DNA of 64,000 nt from Gp6-AA40 sp036407095 (GTDB lineage Bacteria; Acidobacteriota; Vicinamibacteria; Vicinamibacterales; UBA2999), in contig DASWZV010000151.1 in assembly GCA_036407095.1 (NCBI GenBank), positions 1 through 64,000 of the forward strand, given 5' to 3'. The translations under genes and the position numbers were made by a program. Positions 1 through 7,277 of the stretch are shown here, in pieces. Each line of letters starts with the position of its first letter. Position 1 is the stretch's first letter. The notes under the pieces are model-generated. The model saw nothing but the letters and a program-made list of their open reading frames with translations. It was not told where the DNA came from and did no database searches.

Positions 1-30
1 CCCGCTGGCGGCTGTCGGTGCGACGTTGAG

Positions 31-232
31 ATCGCACCAACTGTCGCAGACTGGATCGTACCGACGGCCGAATCCAGGATCGCACCGACGGGCGAAGCCG
101 GGATCGCACCGACCGGCGAAGCCAGGATCGCACCGACAATCGTAAAGGGATCGCACCGACACTTGCAGAGGGATCGCACCGACAATCGCCGAGGGATCGC
201 ACCGACGAGCGAAGCCGAGATCGCACCGATCC
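31..232. repeat. Tandem array of nine 23-24 bp repeats
   Basis: Nine units with the core GGATCGCACCGAC start near 31, 55, 79, 103, 127, 150, 173, 196 and 220, so the period is 24 or 23 bp. Each core is followed by a 10-11 bp variable part, often GGCGAAGCC, itself a tiny hairpin. An inverted copy of the core (GTCGGTGCGA) lies at 14-23. The array ends at the stop codon of the minus-strand lipocalin-like gene. It has no coding content I trust, and the variable parts are too short for CRISPR spacers. The array may continue left of the window. Function unknown; iteron-like binding sites or a variable tandem repeat are possible. Confidence 0.85.
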
Positions 233-235
233 GTA

Positions 236-1186
236 TCAGCGGATCATCTGGTCGATGCCGCTCAGTCGCTTCAGTACAACGATCGTGGCCGTGTCTTGTC
301 CTTGCGGATTGCGGTTCTGCAGACGCACCGTCAACTCGTCGCCGTTGATGTCGGCGAATCGTCGCAGGACGGAGCCCTGCACCGGGCTGAGGCCGGCGAG
401 GATGTTGTGAAAGACCTCACCGGGGTAGACACCGAGCGCGCCGTAGTACCCGATGTAGCCCTGCAGCGCCGCGCGGGCTTCTTCGGGCGTCGGTGTCTCC
501 GACGCGAACGGCTTGCGATTGAGCGGGGGGAAGTGCACGCCGACGAAGCCGGACGGGGTGTAGACGATCACGCTGGGTGAGCGATGCGTCTCCGAGAGCA
601 CCACCTTGGTCGTCACGTTGATGCGTTTCTCGACGACGTGCTGCCAGAATCCGGCGACCCGCCGGTATAGCGGTGAGAGATTGTCGACGGGAGGCACGCG
701 CTCCCACGTCCATCGCGTTCCGCCCGCTGCGTGCGGCTCATCGATCGACGCCACCGTCAAGCGATCTCCGGCGTACTCGATCGAGCGCGAGAACTCGCGA
801 CCTGACGTCATCAGCGTGCTGATGCCCGACTCGGGACGAACCACCATCTTCTTCTGCGCGGCATCGAAGCGGTAACCGCCCCAGAATCCTTCGTAGCCGG
901 CAAACGTCGCCGGCGCGTCCTCGAGCGGCGCCTGCGTTCCGAGCGCTGCCCGCTGCGCCGCGCTGCTGGTCACGAACTCGAACGCATGCCCGGCACCGTC
1001 CAGGATCAGCAGCCCTCGCGGGTTGGCAACCCGTGTGGGTTGCGTTCCGCTGGTATCCTGTTCCAGCCCGATGAGCATCCATGTGCCGACGAGATCGCGC
1101 GGCGCCACAGGGCTCGCCTGCCTGGCGGCGGGAGACTGCACGAAGACGAACAACGCGAGCAGGAGCAGCGGAGCGACTCGTGGCAT
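236..1186 (-). CDS. Secreted lipocalin-like domain protein
   Basis: A 316-residue protein starting at the ATG at 1186, which opens an N-terminal signal peptide (MPRVAPLLLLALFVFVQS, cleavage near AAR-QA). I prefer this start to one 19 codons upstream because the signal sequence begins here. The mature protein seems to hold two lipocalin-like halves: the first begins LVGTWMLIGLEQ and includes NPRGLLILDGAGHAF, the second includes FWQHVVEKR and SVIVYTPSGFVGVHFPP. The pattern (LVGTW, then a strand ending in a GLLILD-type motif) is that of the lipocalin-like family found alone in many bacteria. A small-ligand or structural role outside the cytoplasm is inference. It is the last minus-strand gene before the tandem repeats at the left edge. 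Confidence 0.65.
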   Translation of the reverse strand: MPRVAPLLLLALFVFVQSPAARQASPVAPRDLVGTWMLIGLEQDTSGTQPTRVANPRGLLILDGAGHAFEFVTSSAAQRAALGTQAPLEDAPATFAGYEGFWGGYRFDAAQKKMVVRPESGISTLMTSGREFSRSIEYAGDRLTVASIDEPHAAGGTRWTWERVPPVDNLSPLYRRVAGFWQHVVEKRINVTTKVVLSETHRSPSVIVYTPSGFVGVHFPPLNRKPFASETPTPEEARAALQGYIGYYGALGVYPGEVFHNILAGLSPVQGSVLRRFADINGDELTVRLQNRNPQGQDTATIVVLKRLSGIDQMIR

Positions 1187-1295
1187 GTCGGGTACCGTTC
1201 CGACGAGAACACTATCGCAACTGACGGGCGGCTGAAAAGGCAAACCGGGCGCAACGTGCGCGCCCGGTCCTGATCGGATGCGAGAAAAGGGATGA

Positions 1296-2180
1296 TTAGT
1301 CGTCGAGCTCGACGCGCGCCGCCATCAGCACGTTGTCAGCGCCGATCATGCCTTTCACTTCCAGGCGCGTGTCGTTCTTGATCTGCGCGCAGGTGATTTC
1401 ATCGAATCGGGTCATCGCCGTGGTCTTGACCTTGCGTGTGCCGATCGAGAAGCTGATCGACGGGCACGCGTCGCCCAACCCCGACACCGCTCCTGTCACT
1501 TCACTCAAGTTGTTGATGTCGTCGTCGACTTCGACTTCGACGTCGGTCGCTTCGAGGGTCGAGCCGTTGAGCGTCGTCTTGACTTCGACTTCCATGCCCA
1601 CTTTGAGGTCGGCGAACGTCAACATCGTCAGGCCACGGTGAATTTTCGCAGTGGCGGGAACGCTGATGACCTTGCTGCCAACGGTGATCGTCTTTGCATT
1701 CGCATCGAGCGCGGTGATGTGCCCTTCGGACTCGTTGTCATCATCTCGATCACGGCGTTCCGAATTGATGCGCGCGCTCGAGCCATTCAGGGTGACGTCG
1801 ACGGTGATCGTCTCGCCGGCCGTAACGCCAGTGAGGGTGATGCTGGCGCTCACATTCGTTCCGGTGAAGTTCAGCGTGACCGTCCCTGGAGGCACGCCGT
1901 TCAACGTGAACTGCCCGTTGCCGTCGACGGTGCTGGCGATGTTCGTGCCGCTGATGCTCACGTGTAGCGACGTAGCTGCGAGCGGGGCGAACGAGTTGGG
2001 GGCGAGTGCCTGCAGGCCGGTCGTACCGCTGACATGGCCAGTGATGCGCGCTCCTCCCGCACTCACGCCTGAAGCACTCGTTGGCGAAAGCGAGCCCGAG
2101 GCGCCGCCGCAGGCGACGCTTGCCGCGAGGATAACCACGCCGACCGCGAAGGTGACCCATCGAACGTTGCGTAACTTCAT
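1296..2180 (-). CDS. DUF5666 domain lipoprotein
   Basis: A 294-residue lipoprotein. The ATG at 2180 is chosen because GGAGGT sits about 8 nt upstream and the product opens with a lipoprotein signal whose lipobox is ASVACGG near residue 26. After a Ser/Gly-rich linker there is a carboxypeptidase-regulatory-like beta domain (about 35-125, with VPPGTVTLNFTGTN), an acidic/basic patch RRDRDDDNESEGH, then DUF5666-type beta repeats (GHITALDANAKTITVG, DLKVGMEVEVK, LEATDVEVEVDDD) and a third copy at the end. DUF5666 proteins are small secreted beta proteins of unknown function. It lies downstream of the outer-membrane barrel gene on the same strand and may share its transcript, apart from a hairpin in between. 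Confidence 0.75.
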   Translation of the reverse strand: MKLRNVRWVTFAVGVVILAASVACGGASGSLSPTSASGVSAGGARITGHVSGTTGLQALAPNSFAPLAATSLHVSISGTNIASTVDGNGQFTLNGVPPGTVTLNFTGTNVSASITLTGVTAGETITVDVTLNGSSARINSERRDRDDDNESEGHITALDANAKTITVGSKVISVPATAKIHRGLTMLTFADLKVGMEVEVKTTLNGSTLEATDVEVEVDDDINNLSEVTGAVSGLGDACPSISFSIGTRKVKTTAMTRFDEITCAQIKNDTRLEVKGMIGADNVLMAARVELDD

Positions 2181-2229
2181 GGACTTGACCTCCATTTCCC
2201 GCGTCAACACCCCGCCGGGCGCCGGAGGT

Positions 2230-2310
2230 GGCAAGCACCGTTCCGCTTGCCTCGTATCGAGATCGCCGACAAACAGCGATTTCGCTGTGGTGCCACGCTG
2301 TTTGTCGGTG
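2230..2310. terminator. Two hairpins between the barrel gene and the DUF5666 gene
   Basis: A 15 bp stem pairs CGCCGACAAACAGCG (2264-2278) with CGCTGTTTGTCGGTG (2296-2310), with one G-T pair. A second stem pairs GGCAAGC with GCTTGCC at 2230-2251. They lie downstream of the minus-strand barrel gene and upstream of the DUF5666 gene. There is no T tract, so factor-independent termination is not clear. A partial terminator or mRNA-stabilising structure is likely. Confidence 0.5.
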
Positions 2311-2382
2311 ACGTAGAGGTGTAGAAATTACGTGAAGTGTAAGGAGTGTCTCTTAGGGGACGAAGTCGCTAAAGCTCGACCG

Positions 2383-2988
2383 TTAGAACTTGAAGACCAC
2401 GCCTCCACTGACACGCCCGTAATCGATCTTCGTGTCGTTGATGTTCAGAGTGAGGATCGACAGGCTCTGGAACGAATGGAAGTATCGAAGGTCGCCCCGG
2501 ATGCCGAAGTGCGGTGTGAAGAAGCCGATCACACCACCGCCGATGTCCCACGCGAAGAGGTTGTTGCTGGTTGAAAGCAGGTCCTGTGGCGTGAAGTCGA
2601 CGTTGGTCTTGATGAAACCGAGACCCGTGAGCACATAGGGCTGAACGGCGCCGACCTTGGGGGCGAACATCACGTTGCCCATCAGCGAGAACACGTGCGA
2701 GGAGGCGGTCGTCGGGCCGATCGTGGGCTGGCCGAAGAAGTTGTCGATGAAGTTGAACTCGAATTCACTGCCGACGACGCTGCCGAGCGAGCCGATGGCC
2801 ACACCGAGGTTGCGCGTCCTTCCACTGCAATCTGCTATTTCAGGGCAGCCCGAGTCGCCGCCGAAGTTGTAGCCGAAGAAAGGACTGATGAACCCGTCCG
2901 CGTGGGCGTTGCGTGTCGCTCCCAAAATGCACAGCGCCGCACAGGCGCCGATGACGATGCGTCGTCGCACCGTGGATGGAATCCTCAT
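2383..2988 (-). CDS. Outer-membrane beta-barrel protein
   Basis: A 201-residue protein starting at the ATG at 2988, with GGAGGT six bases upstream; the reading frame extends further but upstream codons carry no signal sequence. Residues 1-27 (MRIPSTVRRRIVIGACAALC..., cleavage near AHA-DG) form a Sec signal. The mature part is a run of alternating amphipathic strands typical of OmpA/OmpW-like eight-stranded barrels: FISPFFGYNFGGD, GSEFEFNFIDNFF, VQPYVLTGLGFIKT, and a last strand YGRVSGGVVFKF ending in Phe, the usual outer-membrane assembly signal. Cargo or function is not evident. It is divergent from the coiled-coil peptide gene starting at 3086. Confidence 0.75.
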   Translation of the reverse strand: MRIPSTVRRRIVIGACAALCILGATRNAHADGFISPFFGYNFGGDSGCPEIADCSGRTRNLGVAIGSLGSVVGSEFEFNFIDNFFGQPTIGPTTASSHVFSLMGNVMFAPKVGAVQPYVLTGLGFIKTNVDFTPQDLLSTSNNLFAWDIGGGVIGFFTPHFGIRGDLRYFHSFQSLSILTLNINDTKIDYGRVSGGVVFKF

Positions 2989-3085
2989 GTCATGACCTCC
3001 GGCTGAGTGGGATGCAAGAACGGGCCCGTTGCAGGTGAGCCGATCTACAATCCATTCTTGGTGTCCGGCCCAAGGAGGGGGACAG

Positions 3086-3289
3086 ATGGCACAGGCCACG
3101 CGCGAACGACAGGACAGGATTCTCGCGAACCAGGCTCGCATCGTCGGCAACCAGAAGACGATCATCGCCAACCAGGCGCAGTTGAAGCAGCTGCTTGCCA
3201 ACCAGAAGGCGATCTTGAAGGGCCTGAAGACGGTGGTCGCCAACCAGGGCAGGATCCTCGCGAATCAGCGGAAGATCCTCGCGAAGTAG
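3086..3289 (+). CDS. Short heptad coiled-coil protein with repeated Asn-Gln
   Basis: A 67-residue protein. The ATG at 3086 follows AAGGAGGGG with ideal spacing. The whole chain is a heptad repeat in which I/L/V alternates with Asn: ILANQAR, IVGNQKT, IIANQAQ, LLANQKA, VVANQGR, ILANQRK. Seven NQ pairs are present. Asn at core position d is known to favour trimeric coiled coils, as in trimeric autotransporter stalks, so a small homotrimeric rod is plausible. There is no signal peptide or membrane segment, which suggests a cytoplasmic location. I do not recognise a named family. It stands between divergent and downstream genes as an independent unit with a strong ribosome binding site. Confidence 0.7.
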   Translation: MAQATRERQDRILANQARIVGNQKTIIANQAQLKQLLANQKAILKGLKTVVANQGRILANQRKILAK

Positions 3290-3425
3290 GGAGCGCGATT
3301 CACATGCGGATCGATCGGCATCACCGCGCGACATCCGTCGGGGCCGTCATCGTGGCATCGACAACCGTGTTCGCGGAGCCGCAGTTGCGCGTCGATGGTG
3401 TGGCCTGGCTGCACGGCTGCCAGTC

Positions 3426-3809
3426 GTGATCGGGATCGAATCGTTTCACCACGTCGCCGTGTGTGTGACCGACCTGGCGCGCGCGAAGGCGTTCTACAGC
3501 GGCGTCCTCGGCCTCACCGAAATTCCGCGTCCGCCGTTCGATTTCGGCGGCGCCTGGTATCAGCTCGGCGATCGCCAACTGCATCTCATCGTGCATCCGC
3601 CGACTCTCACGATGCGCCGGACGATGGAGATCGACGCGAAAGACGGCCATCTCGCGATTCGCGTCGCCAGCTATCGTCAGGCGCTCGACCATCTGCGCCG
3701 CCACGGCATCGAATGCCTCGAACGTCCACGCAATCTCACGTCCTGGCCGCAGATCTATGTGTGCGATCCCGATGGGAACGTGATCGAGTTCAATGCCGAG
3801 TCGCTCTGA
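3426..3809 (+). CDS. VOC superfamily (glyoxalase-like) protein
   Basis: A 127-residue protein starting at GTG 3426; no strong ribosome binding site is visible. It is a single vicinal-oxygen-chelate domain of two beta-alpha-beta-beta-beta modules. The first module begins IESFHHVAVCVTDLARAKAF, with YSGVLGLTEI following. The second module includes DGHLAIRVASYRQALDHL and ends YVCDPDGNVIEFNAE. The metal-ligand positions of the family can be matched to His near residue 8, His near 75 and Glu near 121. Such proteins act as glyoxalases, dioxygenases or resistance proteins; substrate cannot be predicted. The gene is followed by a long palindrome and then a serine hydrolase gene. Confidence 0.85.
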   Translation: MIGIESFHHVAVCVTDLARAKAFYSGVLGLTEIPRPPFDFGGAWYQLGDRQLHLIVHPPTLTMRRTMEIDAKDGHLAIRVASYRQALDHLRRHGIECLERPRNLTSWPQIYVCDPDGNVIEFNAESL

Positions 3810-3816
3810 GGAAACG

Positions 3817-3925
3817 GAGGGGGGAGAGGGCGGATTTAACAGGAGCAACGGAGAAACGGAGATCGTCCGATCTCCGTTCCTCCGTTCCTCCTGTCAAATC
3901 CGTTTCCTCCGTCCCCTCCGTTCCC
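3817..3925. repeat. Long near-perfect palindrome made of GGAG/CTCC words
   Basis: Arms 3831-3865 and 3868-3902 pair at 32 of 35 positions around a 2 nt loop. Each arm is built from short repeats of AACGGAG (top strand) or TCCGTTCC (other arm). More TCCGTT-like words continue to about 3925. It fills the gap between the VOC gene and the beta-lactamase-like gene and would form a very stable RNA hairpin, usable as a terminator or stability element. It belongs to the word-repeat class seen in many gaps of this window. Confidence 0.8.
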
Positions 3926-3963
3926 TCGCGGAGGAGTATCATTCGCCGCAAGGAGATCGACCC

Positions 3964-5274
3964 ATGCGAAGAATGCGTCCGGTTCTCGTATCGTCCGGCA
4001 CCCTGGTGGTACTGATTGTCGCCGTGCTCGCGTGGCCGATCGCGGCTGCGGCGCCGACGGCGAAGCCTGAAGAGGTCGGGTTCTCTGGCGAGCGCCTGCA
4101 TCGCATCAGCGATCTGGTGCAGCGGCACATCACGGCGGGCGACTTCTCGGGTGCGGTCACGCTCGTTGCCCGCAATGGACGGATCGCACATCTCGAGGCA
4201 CAGGGGCTCATGGACATCGAGTCCCGCAAGCCGATGCAGAAGGATGCGATCTTCCAGATCATGTCGATGACCAAGCCGGTCGTCGGCACGTCGATCATGA
4301 TGATGGTCGAGGAAGGAAAGGTCCGCCTCACTGATCCGGTCTCGAAGTTCATTCCCGAGTTCAAGGATCTGAAGGTGGCAGTGGCGATGCCGTCCGGGCC
4401 AGGTGCGCCGCCCGCGGCCGGTGGACGCGGAGCGGCGGCAGACGCCCGCTACTACACGGTGCCCGCCGAGCGCGAGATCACGATTCGCGATTTGCTCACG
4501 CATACATCCGGACTCGTCAGCGGCGGTCTCAGCGCCGCCGAAGCGCGCAAGGTCGCGGTCAAGGGGAAGGAGTCGCTGGCCGATGTCATCCCGCGGTTGG
4601 GTGGGGTACCGCTCGACTTCCAGCCCGGCTCGCGCTGGTCCTACAGCGCTCAGGCCGGCTTCGACACGCTGGCGCGCATCGTCGAGATCACTTCGGGCAT
4701 GCCGTTCGATCAGTTCGCGCGTACGCGGATCTTCGAGCCGCTTGGGATGAAGGACACGTTCTTCTATCCGCTCGAAGGCAACGCGCGGCTGGTCACGCGC
4801 TATACGAAAGGGCAGAGCGGCAAGCTCGAACGCGCGGCGGGGTTCGCGAACTTCCAGAACGGCGCGTACTTCTCGGGCGGCGGCGGGCTGGCGAGCACCG
4901 CCGAGGATTACTTCCAGTTCGCGCAGATGCTGCTCAACGGCGGCCAGTCGAACGGCAAGCGGCTGCTCGCGCCCCGCACCGTCGAGATGATGGGCTCGGT
5001 GCATGCGCCCGACACGCTGCAGGGCCGGCCGAAGGGCGAGGGCTACGGGCTCAGCATGCGCGTCGTGAACGATCCGGTGGCGCGCAATACGTTCCTCTCA
5101 CAAGGCAGCTTCGGCTGGAGCGGCGCCTTCGGCACACACTTCTGGATCGACCCCAAGGAAAAGATCGTCGGCATCCTGATGATCCAGACGCCGAATAACG
5201 AAACGCGGACCGATTTCGAGAACGCGGTGATGTACGCGCTGGTCGGGGCCACGGGGGGCACAGGTACGAACTGA
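3964..5274 (+). CDS. Serine hydrolase, class C beta-lactamase family
   Basis: A 436-residue exported hydrolase. The ATG at 3964 follows AAGGAG and opens a signal peptide (SSGTLVVLIVAVLAWPIAAA). The catalytic motif SxxK appears as SMTK (about residue 100) in FQIMSMTKPVVGTS, the YxN/YSA motif as SRWSYSAQAGF, and the third motif region as FGWSGAFGTHFWIDP near the C terminus. Proteins like this (EstB/AmpC-like) are mostly esterases or D-amino-acid peptidases rather than true beta-lactamases. An Ala/Gly/Pro-rich insertion (PSGPGAPPAAGGRG) sits before the RDLLTHTSGL motif, which is common in this subfamily. The likely location is periplasmic or extracellular. It is probably transcribed alone, between two palindromic gaps. 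Confidence 0.85.
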   Translation: MRRMRPVLVSSGTLVVLIVAVLAWPIAAAAPTAKPEEVGFSGERLHRISDLVQRHITAGDFSGAVTLVARNGRIAHLEAQGLMDIESRKPMQKDAIFQIMSMTKPVVGTSIMMMVEEGKVRLTDPVSKFIPEFKDLKVAVAMPSGPGAPPAAGGRGAAADARYYTVPAEREITIRDLLTHTSGLVSGGLSAAEARKVAVKGKESLADVIPRLGGVPLDFQPGSRWSYSAQAGFDTLARIVEITSGMPFDQFARTRIFEPLGMKDTFFYPLEGNARLVTRYTKGQSGKLERAAGFANFQNGAYFSGGGGLASTAEDYFQFAQMLLNGGQSNGKRLLAPRTVEMMGSVHAPDTLQGRPKGEGYGLSMRVVNDPVARNTFLSQGSFGWSGAFGTHFWIDPKEKIVGILMIQTPNNETRTDFENAVMYALVGATGGTGTN

Positions 5275-5277
5275 GCC

Positions 5278-5350
5278 ACGAGCCACGAAGAGAAACGGAG
5301 AAGTTGGGCCACGAAGATCACGAAGGTCACACTGGTGGCCTTCGTGGCTG
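5278..5350. repeat. GCCACGA word repeat with inverted arm
   Basis: Copies of GCCACGA/AGCCACGAAG occur near 5278, 5282 and 5308, with an inverted copy CCTTCGTGGC at 5339-5348. The pair 5308-5316 and 5340-5348 can form a hairpin. It lies between the hydrolase stop codon and the next gene and belongs to the heptamer-word class. Confidence 0.65.
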
Positions 5351-5404
5351 TAAACGGAACAGGCCCCGACTAGCGTAGGATCGGCAGCACCGAAAGGAGT
5401 CCGT

Positions 5405-6427
5405 ATGAGGATTCGGGTCCTGGGTCTGGCCGCGGTGATTCTGTCGTCAACGGTCGGGATTGCGAGCCTGGCCGAGTCGCAGACGGCGAACGCGAAATCG
5501 AACGCGACCAGTTCGTCGAAGGTGCCGCGGACTCCGTGGGGTGATCCCGATCTGCAAGGCACGTGGGACTACCGGACGATCACGCCGCTCGAGCGCGCGC
5601 GCGACCTTGGCACACGCGAGTTCTACACCGAAGCGGAAAAGAAGGCTCTCGAGGACCGCGCCGGCAAGCGTATGGACACCGCGCCCGACAAGATTACTCC
5701 AGGGCTCAATCACGCCCAGTGGTGGACCGATCCGGGGCGCTTCGTCTCGGACGGTTATCGCACCTCGCTCATCGTGGATCCGCCCGACGGTCGCATTCCG
5801 GCGCTGACGGCCGAGGGCAAGGCACGACAGGGGCGCGGACCCAATCGGAACAATGCGGTCAACGCGTCGTGGCTCGACCGAGGCGATCAAGAGCGCTGCA
5901 TCACCTACGGGTTGCCAAGTGCCAGTCTGCCGACGCTCTATAACAACAACATCCAGATCGTGCAGGCGCCGGGCACGGCTGTCATCGTGCACGAGATGAT
6001 TCACGAGGCGCGGGTCGTGCCGCTCGACGGCCGTCCGCGGCTGAACGACAACGTCCAAGCCTGGATCGGCGACACACGCGGCCACTGGGAAGGCGACACG
6101 CTCGTCGTCGAGACGACGAATTTCAACGGCAAGCACAACTACCGCGGATCGACAACGGGTCTGCACCTGATCGAACGCTACACGCGCGTCGCCGCGAACC
6201 GGCTGGAACTCCGGCTCACGGTCAGCGACCCGACAACGTGGGAGAAGCCCTGGACAGTGTTGCTGCCGATGCGGCCGACCGAGGGCGAGCTGCTCGAGTA
6301 CGCCTGTCACGAGGCGAACCAGAGCATGTTCGACATCCTCGAGGTGGCCCGCGACGCTGAGAAGGCCGGCGCGAAGGGGCAGGCTCCGAGCAGCCCTGGA
6401 CCAGTTGATGACAGGCAAGAGCGCTGA
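5405..6427 (+). CDS. Secreted PWGDPDLQG-family protein, unknown function
   Basis: A 340-residue protein with a Sec signal (MRIRVLGLAAVILSSTVGIA, cleavage near ESQ-TA). GGAGT precedes the ATG. Recognisable family features are TPWGDPDLQGTWDY at the start of the mature chain, LIVDPPDGRIPALT, the Cys-containing QERCITYGLP, YNNNIQIVQAPG, VIVHEMIHEARVVPLDGRP and GHWEGDTLVVETTNF. These motifs recur in many acidobacterial and proteobacterial secreted proteins, but no activity is known to me. HEMIH resembles HExxH zinc sites, yet the surrounding sequence does not look like a metalloprotease, so I do not call one. Paralogue at 28443; more distant relatives at 30357 and 32119. It is followed by a DUF6152 gene after 31 nt. 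Confidence 0.7.
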   Translation: MRIRVLGLAAVILSSTVGIASLAESQTANAKSNATSSSKVPRTPWGDPDLQGTWDYRTITPLERARDLGTREFYTEAEKKALEDRAGKRMDTAPDKITPGLNHAQWWTDPGRFVSDGYRTSLIVDPPDGRIPALTAEGKARQGRGPNRNNAVNASWLDRGDQERCITYGLPSASLPTLYNNNIQIVQAPGTAVIVHEMIHEARVVPLDGRPRLNDNVQAWIGDTRGHWEGDTLVVETTNFNGKHNYRGSTTGLHLIERYTRVAANRLELRLTVSDPTTWEKPWTVLLPMRPTEGELLEYACHEANQSMFDILEVARDAEKAGAKGQAPSSPGPVDDRQER

Positions 6428-6458
6428 CCCGATCTCCCAGAACAGGAACCAACGAGCC

Positions 6459-6881
6459 ATGGAAAAATTACGAGCCGTACTCATCACTGTCATCGTGGCC
6501 TTCAGTGTGTCGTCGCCGCTTCGCGCGCATCACTCGTTCGCCGCCGAGTTCGACGCCAATCAGCCGGTGACGCTCAAGGGCACCATCGTCAAGATGGACT
6601 GGGTCAATCCGCACACGTGGATTCACCTCGACGTCAAGAATCCCGATGGAACGGTCACGCGCTGGATGATCGAGGGTGGCACGCCGAACACCTTGGTGCG
6701 GCGCGGCTTCACCAAGAAATCCGTTGAGGCCGGCACGGAGATCACCATCCAGGGATACCGCGCGAAGAACGGCGCGAACCGCGCCAACGGCGCAGACATG
6801 ATCCTGCCGAACGGCCAGCATCTGTTCCTGGGATCATCGGGAACCGGAGCGCCGAAAGACGCGCCGGACGGCCAGAAATAG
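6459..6881 (+). CDS. DUF6152 family secreted protein
   Basis: A 140-residue protein starting at ATG 6459 with a signal peptide (KLRAVLITVIVAFSVSSPLRA). The mature chain begins HHSFAAEFDANQPVTLKGTI, the diagnostic opening of DUF6152, and continues VDWVNPHTWI-like (KMDWVNPHTWIHLDVKN) and WMIEGGTPNTLVRRGFTK. It is predicted to be a small periplasmic OB-like beta barrel of unknown function. The gene follows the PWGDPDLQG gene with a 31 nt gap, so the two are probably one operon. The ribosome binding site is weak (AGGAACC about 10 nt upstream). It ends before two short GC-rich hairpins. Confidence 0.8.
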   Translation: MEKLRAVLITVIVAFSVSSPLRAHHSFAAEFDANQPVTLKGTIVKMDWVNPHTWIHLDVKNPDGTVTRWMIEGGTPNTLVRRGFTKKSVEAGTEITIQGYRAKNGANRANGADMILPNGQHLFLGSSGTGAPKDAPDGQK

Positions 6882-6890
6882 CGATCGTAG

Positions 6891-6939
6891 GGGCCGCCTT
6901 GAGGCGGCCCATCAGCGTAGCGTCCGCCTTTAGGCGGAC
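6891..6939. repeat. Two short GC-rich hairpins (GTAGG class)
   Basis: The first is the palindrome GGGCCGCCTTGAGGCGGCCC at 6891-6910, preceded by GTAG. The second pairs GTCCGCC with GGCGGAC at 6922-6939. Both follow the DUF6152 stop codon and could act as a terminator or RNA-end protector. Units of this class recur at 11234, 44825, 50306, 58574 and elsewhere. Confidence 0.75.
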
Positions 6940-6990
6940 TCGTGCAGTAGACGACGCTCTCCGCTATATTTCTTCTTCGCGGCTCCGCAC

Positions 6991-7265
6991 CCAGAGTTCA
7001 CGCATGTTGGCTGGCGGCCGCGGCGCGCCGCGGGCCGGGAACGCGGCCTCCGCTCGTACTCTTGCCCTGACGCGCCGACTAGCGGCGGACTCGTTGCCGA
7101 TCTGTCACGCGGCTCAAAGTGTCCGAGCTGACTCACGGCAACTCGAACGCGTTGACGGAAGTCGACGCGATGAATCGCTCCGCCCGCGTTCCTGCTCCCT
7201 GAGATGAGCGTCGCGCCACGTCGGCCTTGCTTACGCGGCGGCCATCCAACATGCGTGAACTCTGG
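6991..7265 (+). mobile_element. MITE-like element, family 1, copy A (275 bp)
   Basis: The element has 24 bp terminal inverted repeats at 6991-7014 and 7242-7265 that match at 23 of 24 positions (outer part CCAGAGTTCACGCATGTTGG). Its interior aligns over its whole length with copies at 16718-16988 and, reversed, 17083-17351; shared segments include GGCCGGGAACGCGGCC, CTGTCACGCGGCTCA, CAACTCGAACGCG and CCGCGTTCCTGCTCCCTGAG. No transposase or credible open frame lies inside. It ends 12 bp before the start codon of the FMN dehydrogenase and may supply its promoter or leader. The rest of the 6882-7277 gap holds only the hairpins listed separately. Confidence 0.85.
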
Positions 7266-7277
7266 TAGTGTGTTGCG

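Noticed and set aside
31..232. CRISPR array
   Set aside because: Repeat units are 23-24 bp in total with only 10-11 bp variable; real spacers are about 28-40 bp and no cas gene is present.
3304..3429. 41-residue frame with a signal-like segment (SVGAVIVASTTVFA) before the VOC gene
   Set aside because: Too short, no clear ribosome binding site, no mature domain; overlaps the VOC start. It could be real but is not supported.
3964..5274. True class C beta-lactamase resistance gene
   Set aside because: SxxK and YSA fit the family, but the wider sequence resembles EstB-like esterases and peptidases; resistance cannot be claimed.
5405..6427. Zinc protease based on HEMIH
   Set aside because: The paralogue at 28443 has YEIIH at the same place and the rest of the chain lacks metalloprotease features.
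6991..7265. Structured non-coding RNA gene or tRNA
   Set aside because: The terminal inverted repeats and dispersed copies fit a MITE better; no tRNA-like cloverleaf or known RNA motif was recognised. No tRNA or rRNA gene was found anywhere in the window.
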